A stretch of 64,000 bases of DNA, taken from positions 24,991 through 88,990 of the forward strand of contig JAPPAV010000064.1 in assembly GCA_026705345.1 (NCBI GenBank), written 5' to 3'. Shown here piece by piece: positions 36,201 to 44,038 of the stretch; positions within the stretch are counted from its first letter, which is position 1; each line of letters starts with the position of its first letter. Position numbers and translations under genes: made by a program. The notes beneath the pieces are model-generated. The model was not told the origin of the DNA and did not search any database. It worked only from the letters and a program-made list of their open reading frames with translations. Source of the DNA: Gammaproteobacteria bacterium. GTDB taxonomy: Bacteria > Pseudomonadota > Gammaproteobacteria > Pseudomonadales > Azotimanducaceae.

Positions 36201-38043
36201 GAACACGCTCGCCTTCCTTCAACGCTATCCCACCACCGCGACCAATCGGAACCGGGCCCGGTCCCGCTGGACCTACTACTACTTCCTCGGCGACGACATC
36301 GAGAAATCGGCTGCTCGCACGATGAAACAGGAGGTGCTCGAGGACAGGAACAACCCGACGTTGAAGAACGAGGCCTGCACGGTCTGCCACCAGAGGATGG
36401 ACCCTGTCGCGGGCGCTTTCCAGAACTACGGGGATTCGGGCCTTTACCGCGACCAGCCCGGGGGCTTGGATTCACTGGCGAGCACATTCAAGAGGGGACT
36501 CGCCAACCAGCAGTTCTTCTCGGTCGAAGCCCGGTCGTGGGACCATAGGGAGAAGTTCACACGGACCGGCGTGTGGTTGGACGAAGGGGAACACGACGTC
36601 GCGTTCGCCACCCGGTCCGCCCACAACATCATCGTCGACCACTTGACGGTCACCGGCAGCGATGGCGAGTTCTCCCGCCGCTACGAGCTCGAGGTGGTGG
36701 AGAACGAACGGTGCGGAAGTGCTTGGACGGGCATGGGCTTCGAGGTCGTCCACTGCCCGGTGGCCGTTACCATCGAGGTTCCGTCGGACGGCGAGTACGA
36801 GCTCGAGACCGAGGCGTATGTGTTCCACGACTACGCCGAAGTTCAAGACCAGCCTGCCACGTTGTCGATGATCGTGCCGTACTACTACCGCTATCTCGAC
36901 ACTTGGTACCGCGACATGCGCAAGCCGGGTTTCGTGGACGAAGCCGGGTCGCTGCATTTGGTTCCGGACGAACGGAACGATGCGAGCCTCCAGTGGCTCA
37001 CGGAGCGCATTGTCGAGGATCGGCGGTTCGCGACGTCGGCAGTGGAGTTCTGGTGGCCTTCCATCATGGGAAGCGAGGTCGCCGAACAACCCGAAGAACC
37101 GAGCGACCCGGAATACGACGCCCGGCGACTGGCGGCGGATGCACAGGCGGAGGCGGTCCGCCGGCTTGCGGACGGATTTCGGCAGGGATTCGGCTGGTCC
37201 GGCAAGGGGCCCTACAACCTCAAGGATCTTCTGGTCGAGGTCGTGATGACCAAGTGGTTCCGCGCCGGGTCCTACGCGGACATCGACCCGATACGAACCG
37301 CCGCGCTTCGCGAAGCCGGCGCGAGACGGTTGCTGTCGCCGGAGGAACTGGCACGCAAGACGGACTCGCTAACCGGCTACCAGTGGGAGAGGGGCACGGA
37401 GATGTACCATCCTAGGCCGCATACCGACGGCTACGGCGCGCTGACCGACGAGGCAAAATACCGGCTCTTCTACGGTGGCATCGACTCCGACGGGATCACC
37501 GACCGCGCGCGCGACCTGACATCGGTGATGGCCGGCGTCGCGCAGAGACATGCGGTGGAGTCGAGCTGCCCCATCGTATTCAAGGAGTTCTTCCTCCTGC
37601 CCGACGGGAAGCGGCGGCTGTTCGCCGGAGTCGATACGTCGACGACGCCGGACACCGAAGCGGGAGCACAAGCGATCAAGGACAAGATCGCGGAACTCTA
37701 CCGCAAGCTGCTGGGCATCGACGCGGACGCAGATTCCCACGAGGCGCGGACGGGCTACGACCTTTTCCTCGAGATATGGCAGCGCAAGCGGGATCCGGAA
37801 ATCTTGCCATTCCTGCACGCTGTCAATTGCGACCGTTGGGGCGACCATCGTTACTACGACGGGATCGTCGATGGGGCCGTAGTAACTATCGTGGAGGGGA
37901 GCCTCCGGTTCGAACATTGGGACTACGATCTGGTGAACGAGTTCCTGCGCGGCGTCGACGACGAGGATCCCAATGGCGTCGCAAGAACCTGGGTCGTGAT
38001 GCTGGCGTACCTGCTGATGGACTATCGATACCTGTACCTGTAG
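33280..38043 (+). CDS. Large secreted di-haem protein with DUF1588/DUF1592-like region and four N-terminal repeats
   Basis: This 1587-residue protein (GTG start) has a hydrophobic signal-like stretch (about residues 8-25), an Arg/Glu-rich segment, then four beta-rich repeats of about 118 residues (170-643) arranged as two 237-residue pairs. CIGCH (663-667) is the first haem c site. The C-terminal thousand residues resemble the DUF1592/DUF1588 proteins known from Planctomycetes, with a second haem site ACTVCHQRMDPVAGAF at 1033. A C-terminal Asp/Tyr-rich tail follows. It pairs with the DUF1501 gene 22 bp downstream, as in planctomycete gene pairs. Role unknown; a periplasmic or surface oxidation or degradation complex is an inference. 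Confidence 0.75.
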   Translation: MKRGFSGLARSAVVAAAAAAVVAVSNERDRNDRTRSWQAAWEARQAQEAERREAERIRRDYERRRAIAHARMRSQPSTIYPSSPPAGVMCPVASSPEVRRKFQLEARQRREAAFRRATGLPLQMGYSVHPVPKRSRNTFAAGGSLAMADSLHVVSTAVAAAPASSASEPGHRVPLFPSASDESGRQGFARVINHSDEAGEATIAAFDDEGTSYGPLTLSIRATETIHFNSADLEDGNAGKGLAGGTGPGQGDWRLEVDSDLDIEVLSYIRTGDGFLTAMHDTAPAEDGRHDVAVFNPGSNRNQESRLRLVNPGDGEATAAIAGVDDRGVSVQGATVTIPAYASRTYTAAELEGGGAAGLAGSIGDGTGKWRLVIESEQDIVAMSLLSSPTGHLTNLSTAPYSEAGGIHAVPLFPSASDANGRQGFVRVVNRSDEAGEVTIQAFDDTDVEYDALALAIGANEAAHFNSDDLELGNADKGLTGSTGAGEGDWRLEFASELDIQVLSYTRTGDGFLTAMHDTAPRSAKRHRVAVFNPGSNRNQKSLLRLVNAGGEEAEVTIAGFDGNGESPGSDVVVSVPAGGSTTLTAQDLEAGSPDFEGALGEGAGKWSLTITADRAIAAMSLLSSPTGHLTNLSTAPQRGAGPVETAAEAFEVLISPIVQETCIGCHVEGGQSGHTPLVFVRDTDADHLAKNLRMFEDYVANEEDGAAAILDKIRGARGHGGLDPVPAGTVGYRGFERFLELLGAEIEGPAYADLFEGVTLQSSRRSLWRAAIVFAGRTPTDEEYADVEGGTNDDLRQAIRAVMEGPGFHEFLIRASNDRLLTDRVLGSNHDPIAVNGYFVSFFREFTKLERDAESSDDAWIEFNDWAAHTQYGAGRAPLELIARVVEKDLPYTQILTADYIMANPWAAEAYVDDSVEFTDDADVHEFRPARIRGYYRKGDTYPEYYPSCGVAEDSPPECDDVLETDWPHAGVLNTLAFLQRYPTTATNRNRARSRWTYYYFLGDDIEKSAARTMKQEVLEDRNNPTLKNEACTVCHQRMDPVAGAFQNYGDSGLYRDQPGGLDSLASTFKRGLANQQFFSVEARSWDHREKFTRTGVWLDEGEHDVAFATRSAHNIIVDHLTVTGSDGEFSRRYELEVVENERCGSAWTGMGFEVVHCPVAVTIEVPSDGEYELETEAYVFHDYAEVQDQPATLSMIVPYYYRYLDTWYRDMRKPGFVDEAGSLHLVPDERNDASLQWLTERIVEDRRFATSAVEFWWPSIMGSEVAEQPEEPSDPEYDARRLAADAQAEAVRRLADGFRQGFGWSGKGPYNLKDLLVEVVMTKWFRAGSYADIDPIRTAALREAGARRLLSPEELARKTDSLTGYQWERGTEMYHPRPHTDGYGALTDEAKYRLFYGGIDSDGITDRARDLTSVMAGVAQRHAVESSCPIVFKEFFLLPDGKRRLFAGVDTSTTPDTEAGAQAIKDKIAELYRKLLGIDADADSHEARTGYDLFLEIWQRKRDPEILPFLHAVNCDRWGDHRYYDGIVDGAVVTIVEGSLRFEHWDYDLVNEFLRGVDDEDPNGVARTWVVMLAYLLMDYRYLYL
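33787..35208 (+). repeat. Tandem coding duplication, 711-bp period
   Basis: Two 711-bp units (from 33787 and from about 34498) are strongly similar at DNA level, for example around CTGTCGAGCCCGACGGGGCA (34435 and 35146) and GGCAGCAACCGGAACCAG (in each unit). Each unit encodes two related 118-residue halves, one beginning VPLFPSASD, the other VAVFNPGSNRNQ, so the protein has four repeats. The high identity suggests recent duplication or conversion. Confidence 0.85.
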
Positions 38044-38065
38044 CGGAGCGAAGGATGATGGAAGC

Positions 38066-39373
38066 ATGAGACGTCGCGACCTGATGAAGGGTTTGGCGAT
38101 CACGGCGGCGGCACCGCTCGTGGGGTTCCGGCTGCCGGTCGCGGCGGCCGATGCGTACGCGGGGAAACTGCTGGTGTCGGTGCAGGCGGACGGAGGCTGG
38201 GATCCGACCAGCTTCTGCGATCCCAAGACGAACCAGCGCGACGAACCGGTGATCAACCATTGGGCCGAGGACGCCGAGCCGGATCAGGCGGGCCACATCC
38301 CGTACGCGCCGTTCGCCAACAACAAGGATTTCTTCGACAAACACCACGACAAGATGCTCGTCATCAACGGCGTGGACGCCCAGACCAATTCGCATACCAC
38401 GGGCATCGTGCACAACTGGAGCGGCCGGACATCGGAGGGATATCCAACGACGACGGCCCTACTGGCGGGGCACCTTGGCGAAGGCCTGCCGGTTCCCTAC
38501 ATCTCGTTCGGCGGATATTCCGAGACCTCGGGGACGACCCGCTTCACCCGCATGAACAACGCCAAGTTGCTTCGGGACATCGCCAACCCGACGTTCGAGG
38601 ACGAACTGGGTGAGTCGCTCTACATCGACGAGACGGACTGGGCAACTCTCAAGGCGTACCGGATCCGCGAGTACGAGCGGTCTTTGTCTGTCGAAAACCT
38701 GTTGCCGATGGAGAAGCGGAACAGAGCGTACTACGACTCGGCGTTCGAAGCGTCCGAGGCGTTGAAGGCCTACGCCGACGCGATTCCACCGGAGGAAGAG
38801 CTGGAGGAGCCGGTTCACGGAATGACGTCGAGCGGCAAGACGTTCGACAGCAGCCTCCGTCGGCAGGCCCAGTTGACCGTCCTTGCGTTCAAGACCGGCG
38901 TGGCCGTCAGCGCGGACTTGTGGCAAGGCTTCTTCGACACGCACGCCACGCACGATCCGGACCACGAGTGGCTGCTACGCCAGTTAACCGATGGCGTAGA
39001 CTGCCTGTGGCGGTACGCGGAGGAGCACGACGTTGCAGATAATCTGGTGGTCGTCATCGGCTCCGACTTCGGTCGCACGAACCATTACAACGCGGACGAA
39101 GGCAAGGACCACTGGCCGATCGGCAGTCTCGTGATCATGGAGAAGGGCCAGACGTGGACAGACCGCGTCGTCGGCGAGACCGACGAGTTGCACTTCGCGC
39201 GGCAGAAGATCGATCCGCAGTCGCTGGAGCCAGACGACAACGGTACGCTCATCCACCCGAAGCATGTACACAAGGCGCTGCGGAGGTACCTAGGTATCGA
39301 GGACTCGGACGGTGCGCAACGCTTTCCGTTCGACAACGTCCAGGACTTCGCGTTCTTCGGCGACGTGAGCTGA
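38066..39373 (+). CDS. DUF1501 protein, Tat-exported
   Basis: This 435-residue protein opens with a twin-arginine signal (MRRRDLMKGLAITAAAPLVG), implying export of a folded, probably metal-bound protein. The mature part fits DUF1501 (alkaline-phosphatase-like fold): ADGGWDPTSF, the TNSHTTG segment, GSDFGRTNHYN near residue 331 and a HWPIGS stretch. DUF1501 genes typically sit beside DUF1592/DUF1588 haem genes, as here. The activity is not established for the family. Confidence 0.85.
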   Translation: MRRRDLMKGLAITAAAPLVGFRLPVAAADAYAGKLLVSVQADGGWDPTSFCDPKTNQRDEPVINHWAEDAEPDQAGHIPYAPFANNKDFFDKHHDKMLVINGVDAQTNSHTTGIVHNWSGRTSEGYPTTTALLAGHLGEGLPVPYISFGGYSETSGTTRFTRMNNAKLLRDIANPTFEDELGESLYIDETDWATLKAYRIREYERSLSVENLLPMEKRNRAYYDSAFEASEALKAYADAIPPEEELEEPVHGMTSSGKTFDSSLRRQAQLTVLAFKTGVAVSADLWQGFFDTHATHDPDHEWLLRQLTDGVDCLWRYAEEHDVADNLVVVIGSDFGRTNHYNADEGKDHWPIGSLVIMEKGQTWTDRVVGETDELHFARQKIDPQSLEPDDNGTLIHPKHVHKALRRYLGIEDSDGAQRFPFDNVQDFAFFGDVS

Positions 39374-39444
39374 ACGCGATGGGGCAGGGTTTGGCGGATG
39401 GAGGGCATTTGACCGGACGATCAAGGCTACGAGATTGAGCTACT

Positions 39445-40701
39445 GTGTCCGCAATCGCTACTGACGTGGACGATTCGCCGACGCGGCTCGCCGAGGAGAC
39501 GTCGGCACAACGGTCACGCCCGGGCTTCGCGATGGGGACCTACTTCTACCGCTCGCCTCGCGCCTATCGCAGGGAACTCGACGAGATCCTGTTCAAGAGC
39601 TGGCTCTACGCGGGCCACGTGAGCCAGGTCGCCAATGTCGGCGACTATTTCCTTTTCGATCTGGCCGAAGACTCGATCGTCGTGGTGCGCGGCGGCGACG
39701 GCCAAATCCGTGCGCTCATGAACGTTTGCCGGCACCGGGGATCACGGATCTGCTCCGATCCGGAGGGATCCTGCCAAGCCTTCGTCTGCCCCTATCACGG
39801 CTGGGTCTATGAACTCGACGGTGCCCTGAAGGCGGCTCGCAACATGGACGATGTTGCCGGGTTCGATCGCTCGGCGTATGCGCTCAAGGCGTGTCGCAAT
39901 ACGGTGTTCGAGGGGCTGATCTTCGTCAACTGCGACCCCGCCGCGGCATCGTTCGAGAACGCCCTTCGGACCATTGAACCGGCCCTGCGTCCCTACGACC
40001 TGCCGACGGCCAGGATCGCCCACCGCCAGAACTACGCGGTGGAGGCCAACTGGAAGCTGGCGCTGGAGAACTACCTGGAGTGCTACCACTGCGCGACGGC
40101 TCATCGCGCCTACGCGAAGCGACACACGTTGGAGGCGCTCGGCGAGGAGGTGGAGCGCAGCAACGCCGAAATGCTCGGGCGTGCAGAAGAACAGACCGGG
40201 GTGTCCGGAATCGGTCTCGAACATTCCCAGGTGTACGGTTCGTCGGCGGACTTCGGCTGCTGTGCGCACACCAGGCGCTATGCGCTCTACGACGGCTTCA
40301 AGACCGGCAGCCGGGACGGCCAACCGCTCGCTCCCCTGATGGGCGACTTCAAGGGCTACGATGGCGGCGCGGGCGACTTCCAGCTCGGTCCGTTGGCGTT
40401 CATGCTCAACTACCCCGACCACTGCGTTCTGTACCGCTTCATCCCAAGGGGCATCGCCGATACGGACATGGAGCTTGTCTGGTTCGTCCGCGGCGACGCC
40501 GAGGAGGGACGGGACTACGAGCGTGAAGCGCTGACCTGGCTATGGGACCGCACGACCCGCGAGGACCAGACGCTCATCTTACGCAACAGCGAAGGCGTGC
40601 TCTCGCGGTTCTTCGAGCCGGGTCCGTATCACCCGGCACAGGAACGGCTGTGCATCGAGTTCGTCGACTGGTACCTCGACGCGCTAGGTCGGAGCGCGTA
40701 G
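39445..40701 (+). CDS. Rieske aromatic-ring-hydroxylating oxygenase, alpha subunit
   Basis: This 418-residue oxygenase (GTG start) has the Rieske [2Fe-2S] centre with C95-x-H97 and C115-x2-H118 (CRHRG and CPYHGW) and the mononuclear iron site in ENYLECYHCATAHR with two histidines and a later acidic ligand. It hydroxylates or demethylates small organics using electrons from a reductase that is not encoded nearby. The ring-hydroxylating family also includes carnitine and stachydrine oxygenases, so the substrate is open. Confidence 0.9.
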   Translation: MSAIATDVDDSPTRLAEETSAQRSRPGFAMGTYFYRSPRAYRRELDEILFKSWLYAGHVSQVANVGDYFLFDLAEDSIVVVRGGDGQIRALMNVCRHRGSRICSDPEGSCQAFVCPYHGWVYELDGALKAARNMDDVAGFDRSAYALKACRNTVFEGLIFVNCDPAAASFENALRTIEPALRPYDLPTARIAHRQNYAVEANWKLALENYLECYHCATAHRAYAKRHTLEALGEEVERSNAEMLGRAEEQTGVSGIGLEHSQVYGSSADFGCCAHTRRYALYDGFKTGSRDGQPLAPLMGDFKGYDGGAGDFQLGPLAFMLNYPDHCVLYRFIPRGIADTDMELVWFVRGDAEEGRDYEREALTWLWDRTTREDQTLILRNSEGVLSRFFEPGPYHPAQERLCIEFVDWYLDALGRSA

Positions 40702-40708
40702 CTCTTCT

Positions 40709-41119
40709 TCAATACGGCTCGACCACGGACAGGTCGATGGCCTGGAAGTCGCGAGGGTTCAGGGTGGCCAGCGACAGACCGTTCGACTTGGCGGTTCCCG
40801 CGATTTGCGAATCGGCCAGGCTCATTGGCCGTCCGATGAGCCGCCGGTGTGCTCGGTACCTGGCGCTCTCTCGCGCGGCATTCGCATCGAAATCGGCAAT
40901 CCGTCCAACGAAGGCATCGGCGACCCCTGCGAACGTACGCACCAGACGTTTTTTTCGCCGGCCATTGGGCAAGGTCTCGATGCCGAAGATGATCTCGTCC
41001 ACGCTGATTGCGGATAGGAACAGATGGGAAGCGCATTGCCGGTCCATCCAGTCGATCAGCCGGGCGTCGGGTTCGACACGCATCGACTCCGAAACGACGT
41101 TCGTATCCAGAAGAATCAT
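40709..41119 (-). CDS. vapC: VapC/FitB-type PIN toxin
   Basis: ATG 41119 starts MILLDTNVVSESMRVEP, the classic FitB/VapC N-terminus with the first catalytic Asp at residue 5; a longer frame upstream overlaps the antitoxin and is rejected. The protein is 136 aa and shows the other acidic residues (ISVDEIIFGIE and LADSQIAG). It overlaps the antitoxin stop in an ATGA arrangement. It appears intact. Confidence 0.88.
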   Translation of the reverse strand: MILLDTNVVSESMRVEPDARLIDWMDRQCASHLFLSAISVDEIIFGIETLPNGRRKKRLVRTFAGVADAFVGRIADFDANAARESARYRAHRRLIGRPMSLADSQIAGTAKSNGLSLATLNPRDFQAIDLSVVEPY

Positions 41120-41364
41120 CGGTCCGGACCAAAGTCGTCGGACGCGAAATCGATCGGCGTGTCGAACTCGCGTTCGGGAAGTTCCAAGTCGAAACCCCGC
41201 TCCACGATCCGGCGAATCAACGTCCCGAGCGGTTCCTCGTCGACGACGGCGTCGCGCAGAATACATCGCACGGTTTCCTCCAACGATGTTCCCTCGCGTG
41301 CGGCGCGCACCTTCAACCGCCTCGCGGTCTCCTCGTCCAATCGGCGAATGCTCAGGTTTGGCAT
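41116..41364 (-). CDS. vapB: FitA/VapB-type antitoxin
   Basis: ATG 41364 starts MPNLSIRRLDEETARRLKVRAAREGTSLEE..., an RHH DNA-binding domain of the FitA/StbC type (residues 1-45), with an acidic C-terminal region for toxin binding. It is 82 aa long. It precedes and overlaps the PIN toxin. A perfect inverted repeat 32 bp upstream is the likely operator. Confidence 0.85.
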   Translation of the reverse strand: MPNLSIRRLDEETARRLKVRAAREGTSLEETVRCILRDAVVDEEPLGTLIRRIVERGFDLELPEREFDTPIDFASDDFGPDR

Positions 41365-41395
41365 GGTCCAGTACAACGGAAATGACGCCAACTAT

Positions 41396-41421
41396 GCTAG
41401 CAACCTCAGTGAGTTGCTAGC
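41396..41421 (-). promoter_or_regulatory. Inverted repeat upstream of vapB (probable operator)
   Basis: GCTAGCAAC and GTTGCTAGC form perfect 9-bp arms with an 8-base spacer, 32 bp before the vapB start. Its size and position match the inverted repeat in front of mazE at 9047, though the sequence differs, as expected for antitoxins with different specificity. Confidence 0.55.
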
Positions 41422-41605
41422 AATCTAGAACGACGGCGACTCGGCTCGAACGGATTGTGGGCCGAACGAGCCCCGGCAGTACGCGACGGGCGAATGTCGC
41501 ACGACGCTGCGGGGGAATTTCCTACGCGAAGTGAAGCAAAACGCCGATACCGAAGCGCTTGGCCGACCGATAAGTTCACGGGCATCAACACCCGTGGAGT
41601 TATCG

Positions 41606-42052
41606 ATGGCACATCCCTACCTGCCGCTCTTCGCCTTCCCCCCGATGGTCAAGGACCTGGTGCGTGGCTTCATCATGCGCAACAGCCCGGAGGTCGACAA
41701 CCTGGACTACGACCACATGACGCGTATTCCCGACGATTGGGTTCCCGACGGCCCGCGCTACGCCGACATGGTATGGAGCATACCCTTCCTCCCCGACCTC
41801 CCCGACCTCCCCGATCTCGCCGAGACGGACGACGAATCCAACGAACCGACGCACATCATCCTCATCATCAAGTTCGCATCGGAGGTGATCCAGGACGTCG
41901 GCGAACGCCTTGGCCGACACGCGGCATCGCTACATCGGGAGATCAACCGGCGCAAGGTGTTCGGGGCGCCCGTGAAGCCGCCGGTCATCGCGCCCATCGT
42001 GGTCTACGACGGCACGCCCCCATGGGATGCCCCGGGCGGGATAGCGGTGTAG
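41606..42052 (+). pseudogene. Degraded Rpn-type (PD-(D/E)XK) nuclease, N-terminal part
   Basis: ATG 41606 begins MAHPYLPLFAFPPMVKDLVRGFI, the N-terminus of the Rpn/Transposase_31 family (usually about 300 aa). YADMVWSIPF matches the first acidic strand and VYDGTPPWDAP the later one, but the frame ends at residue 148. The core LLEFQS strand is replaced by LIIKFASE, losing the catalytic glutamate and glutamine, and PDLPDLPDL has been added by a short repeat. It is very probably inactive. Confidence 0.72.
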
Positions 42053-42164
42053 GTCCCTCGCGGCAGGACACCAGGGACCGCGACCAATCGACACGCCCGG
42101 ACAGGGTGCAATTCTGGTGGTTTCGATTCTCGACTGTGCCGCGACGCGTTACAATCGCCACAAC

Positions 42165-42425
42165 ATGTGCGCAATGGCCAATCCTCCACACCCTGGTGAG
42201 ACAGTCCGCGAGGAGTGCATCGAAGCGATCGGAATAACCGTCACGGAAGCGGCGCAACGACTCGGTTGTTCGCGACCGGCACTGTCGAGACTGCTGAATG
42301 GTCGTGCCGCCATCTCGCCCGAGATGGCATTGGCGTTCGAGCGGCAAGGTTGGAGCAATGCCGAGTTCTGGATGCGCAGACAGGTTGCCTACGATCTCGC
42401 TCGGGCACGGCACCGCGCAGCGTAG
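42165..42425 (+). CDS. higA: HigA-type antitoxin, orphan
   Basis: This 86-residue protein (MCAMANPPHPGETVREE; ATG 42174 is an alternative) has an XRE helix-turn-helix, TVTEAAQRLGCSRPALSRLLNG, with the PHPGE opening and the late EFWMRRQVAYDLARA, which define HigA. No higB toxin precedes it: the 112 bp upstream hold no toxin-like end. Its stop TAG is part of the GTAG head of a REP-like palindrome (42422-42454). Confidence 0.85.
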   Translation: MCAMANPPHPGETVREECIEAIGITVTEAAQRLGCSRPALSRLLNGRAAISPEMALAFERQGWSNAEFWMRRQVAYDLARARHRAA

Positions 42426-42454
42426 GGGCGACGCTAGGGCGCGCCGTCGCCCGC
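42422..42454 (+). repeat. REP-like palindrome at the higA stop
   Basis: GTAGGGGCGAC, an 11-base centre, then GTCGCCCGC: a GTAG-headed hairpin of the second REP type with an enlarged loop. It overlaps the higA stop codon. Confidence 0.6.
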
Positions 42455-42515
42455 CAGGGCACGCCCCTCGGCTCGTCCGTCTGAGGCAGACCCCCGCTCG
42501 TGTACCCGCGTCGCT

Positions 42516-44036
42516 CTAGTGACTCGCGAGCACCGAGCAAAGTCGGCCGTCGAACTCTTCTGACCGAATCTCCTCGGCCAACGACAGGAGCCGGGCGTCG
42601 TCGTTCCAGCGCGGCCAGGCAGGCGCGTCGTCGTGGTTGGGGTCGCCCGTGGCCGCGAAGCTCTGCCAATAGCCCATCATGCGTCGGGTTAGGTTGTGGT
42701 CGATGGCATCGGTCGGCAGCCAGGCGTCGTGGGTGTTGAACACGTAGGGGATCTCGGCGCCGTGGTAGGCACCGATTCCGTGATCGCCTGACCGTATCCG
42801 ATCGAAGCGGTACACATAGGTCGGAGCACCGCCTGCCGCGAAGCCGTTGGCCAGCGCGATGCTCGGGCAGGTGAACTGCGTAGCGGACGCAAGCTCATCG
42901 AGTCGTTGCGGGATCGGCAGGTCGCCCAGGAGTTCATCGACCTCGCCCGGGTTCGACAGTCTCTCGAGCGCTTGCTGCCAGCGTTCGGGTGTCGGCTTGC
43001 CGACGTACATCAACATCTCGTCGGCGTTGAAGCCGAACATCACGGGCCGAGGTTCGAACGCCTTGCGGGCGAGGAGATCGGCGGGCGGCGCTGGAAGCAA
43101 CCAGCGGTCCACCGGCGGATCGTCGTAGTCGCGCTTGAAGTGTTCCTCTCCGGCGGCGAGCAGCGCCTGGGCTGGCAGGCGACGTAGATCGCGGATACTC
43201 GCCGCTTCGGCGCGCCGCAGGAAATCCACGCCTTGGGCTTCGTTTTCCGCGAGCGTCCGGCGCTGGTCGGCGGGCCAGCCGCCGCTTTGCGAGATTGCCC
43301 GGTGGAAGAGACCTTGTGCCAGCGGCGACAGCAGCAGGTAGGCGATGTCGCCGGCACCGGCGGATTCGCCGAACAGGGTGACGTTGCCCGGGTCGCCGCC
43401 GAACCGTTCGACGTTGGCCCGGATCCAGCGCAGGGCCTCGATCTGGTCGAGAATCCCGTAGTTTCCCGACGACGCGTTGGGCGACTCGGCGGTGAGCGAC
43501 GGATGGGCAAGGAAACCGAACACGCCGAGCCGATACTGGATCGAGACGACCACCGCGCCCATTGCCGCCAACTCCCGACCCCGGTAGTTGGGCTCGGAGG
43601 ACCAGCCGTTCACGTTGGCACCGCCGTGGATCCATACCATCACCGGCAATCGAGCGCCGACATCGGGTGTCCAGACGTTCAGGAATAGACAGTCCTCGGC
43701 CGTATCGGGTCGCGACGGTGCGACCTCGCCCGCCTGCCCGAAGGCAGCGGCCACCCCTCGGTACCATTCGACGTTGCCTTCGTCCTGCATGCAGGCCGGC
43801 GGCCACTTCGTCGCGTCGATGGAGATGTCGGGCGAGGCATTGATAACCGGCCGTGGTTCACGCCAGCGCCAATCGCCGACAGGTGCTTGTGCAAAGCGAA
43901 TGCCGCTGAAACGCAGTATTTGGGTGCCGGTCTTGGCGAGGACCGGTGTACCCACGTAGTTCGGGTGTTCCGCGCTCCAGGCGCAAGCACCGGCAACGGT
44001 CGCCGCCAGGGCGAACCGGATGGACCGGCGGGGCAT
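42516..44036 (-). CDS. Type B carboxylesterase
   Basis: ATG 44036 gives a 506-residue secreted esterase with a signal peptide (FALAATVAGACAWSA). The type B esterase landmarks are present: EDCLFLNVWTPD (about residue 118), oxyanion WIHGGANVNGW, and nucleophile Ser in FGESAGAGD. The late DHGIGAYHGAEIPYVF is the catalytic histidine region. It lies 2 bp after the beta-lactamase-type esterase gene, so the two are one operon. Ester substrate unknown. Confidence 0.9.
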   Translation of the reverse strand: MPRRSIRFALAATVAGACAWSAEHPNYVGTPVLAKTGTQILRFSGIRFAQAPVGDWRWREPRPVINASPDISIDATKWPPACMQDEGNVEWYRGVAAAFGQAGEVAPSRPDTAEDCLFLNVWTPDVGARLPVMVWIHGGANVNGWSSEPNYRGRELAAMGAVVVSIQYRLGVFGFLAHPSLTAESPNASSGNYGILDQIEALRWIRANVERFGGDPGNVTLFGESAGAGDIAYLLLSPLAQGLFHRAISQSGGWPADQRRTLAENEAQGVDFLRRAEAASIRDLRRLPAQALLAAGEEHFKRDYDDPPVDRWLLPAPPADLLARKAFEPRPVMFGFNADEMLMYVGKPTPERWQQALERLSNPGEVDELLGDLPIPQRLDELASATQFTCPSIALANGFAAGGAPTYVYRFDRIRSGDHGIGAYHGAEIPYVFNTHDAWLPTDAIDHNLTRRMMGYWQSFAATGDPNHDDAPAWPRWNDDARLLSLAEEIRSEEFDGRLCSVLASH

Positions 44037-44038
44037 AC

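Noticed and set aside
41780..41820. PDLPDLPDL as a functional repeat
   Set aside because: It lies in a nuclease fragment with lost catalytic residues and looks like slippage of a 12-bp unit.
42053..42164. higB toxin before higA
   Set aside because: The 112 bp hold no frame with the HigB C-terminal pattern; the region downstream of higA is a palindrome and then an esterase.
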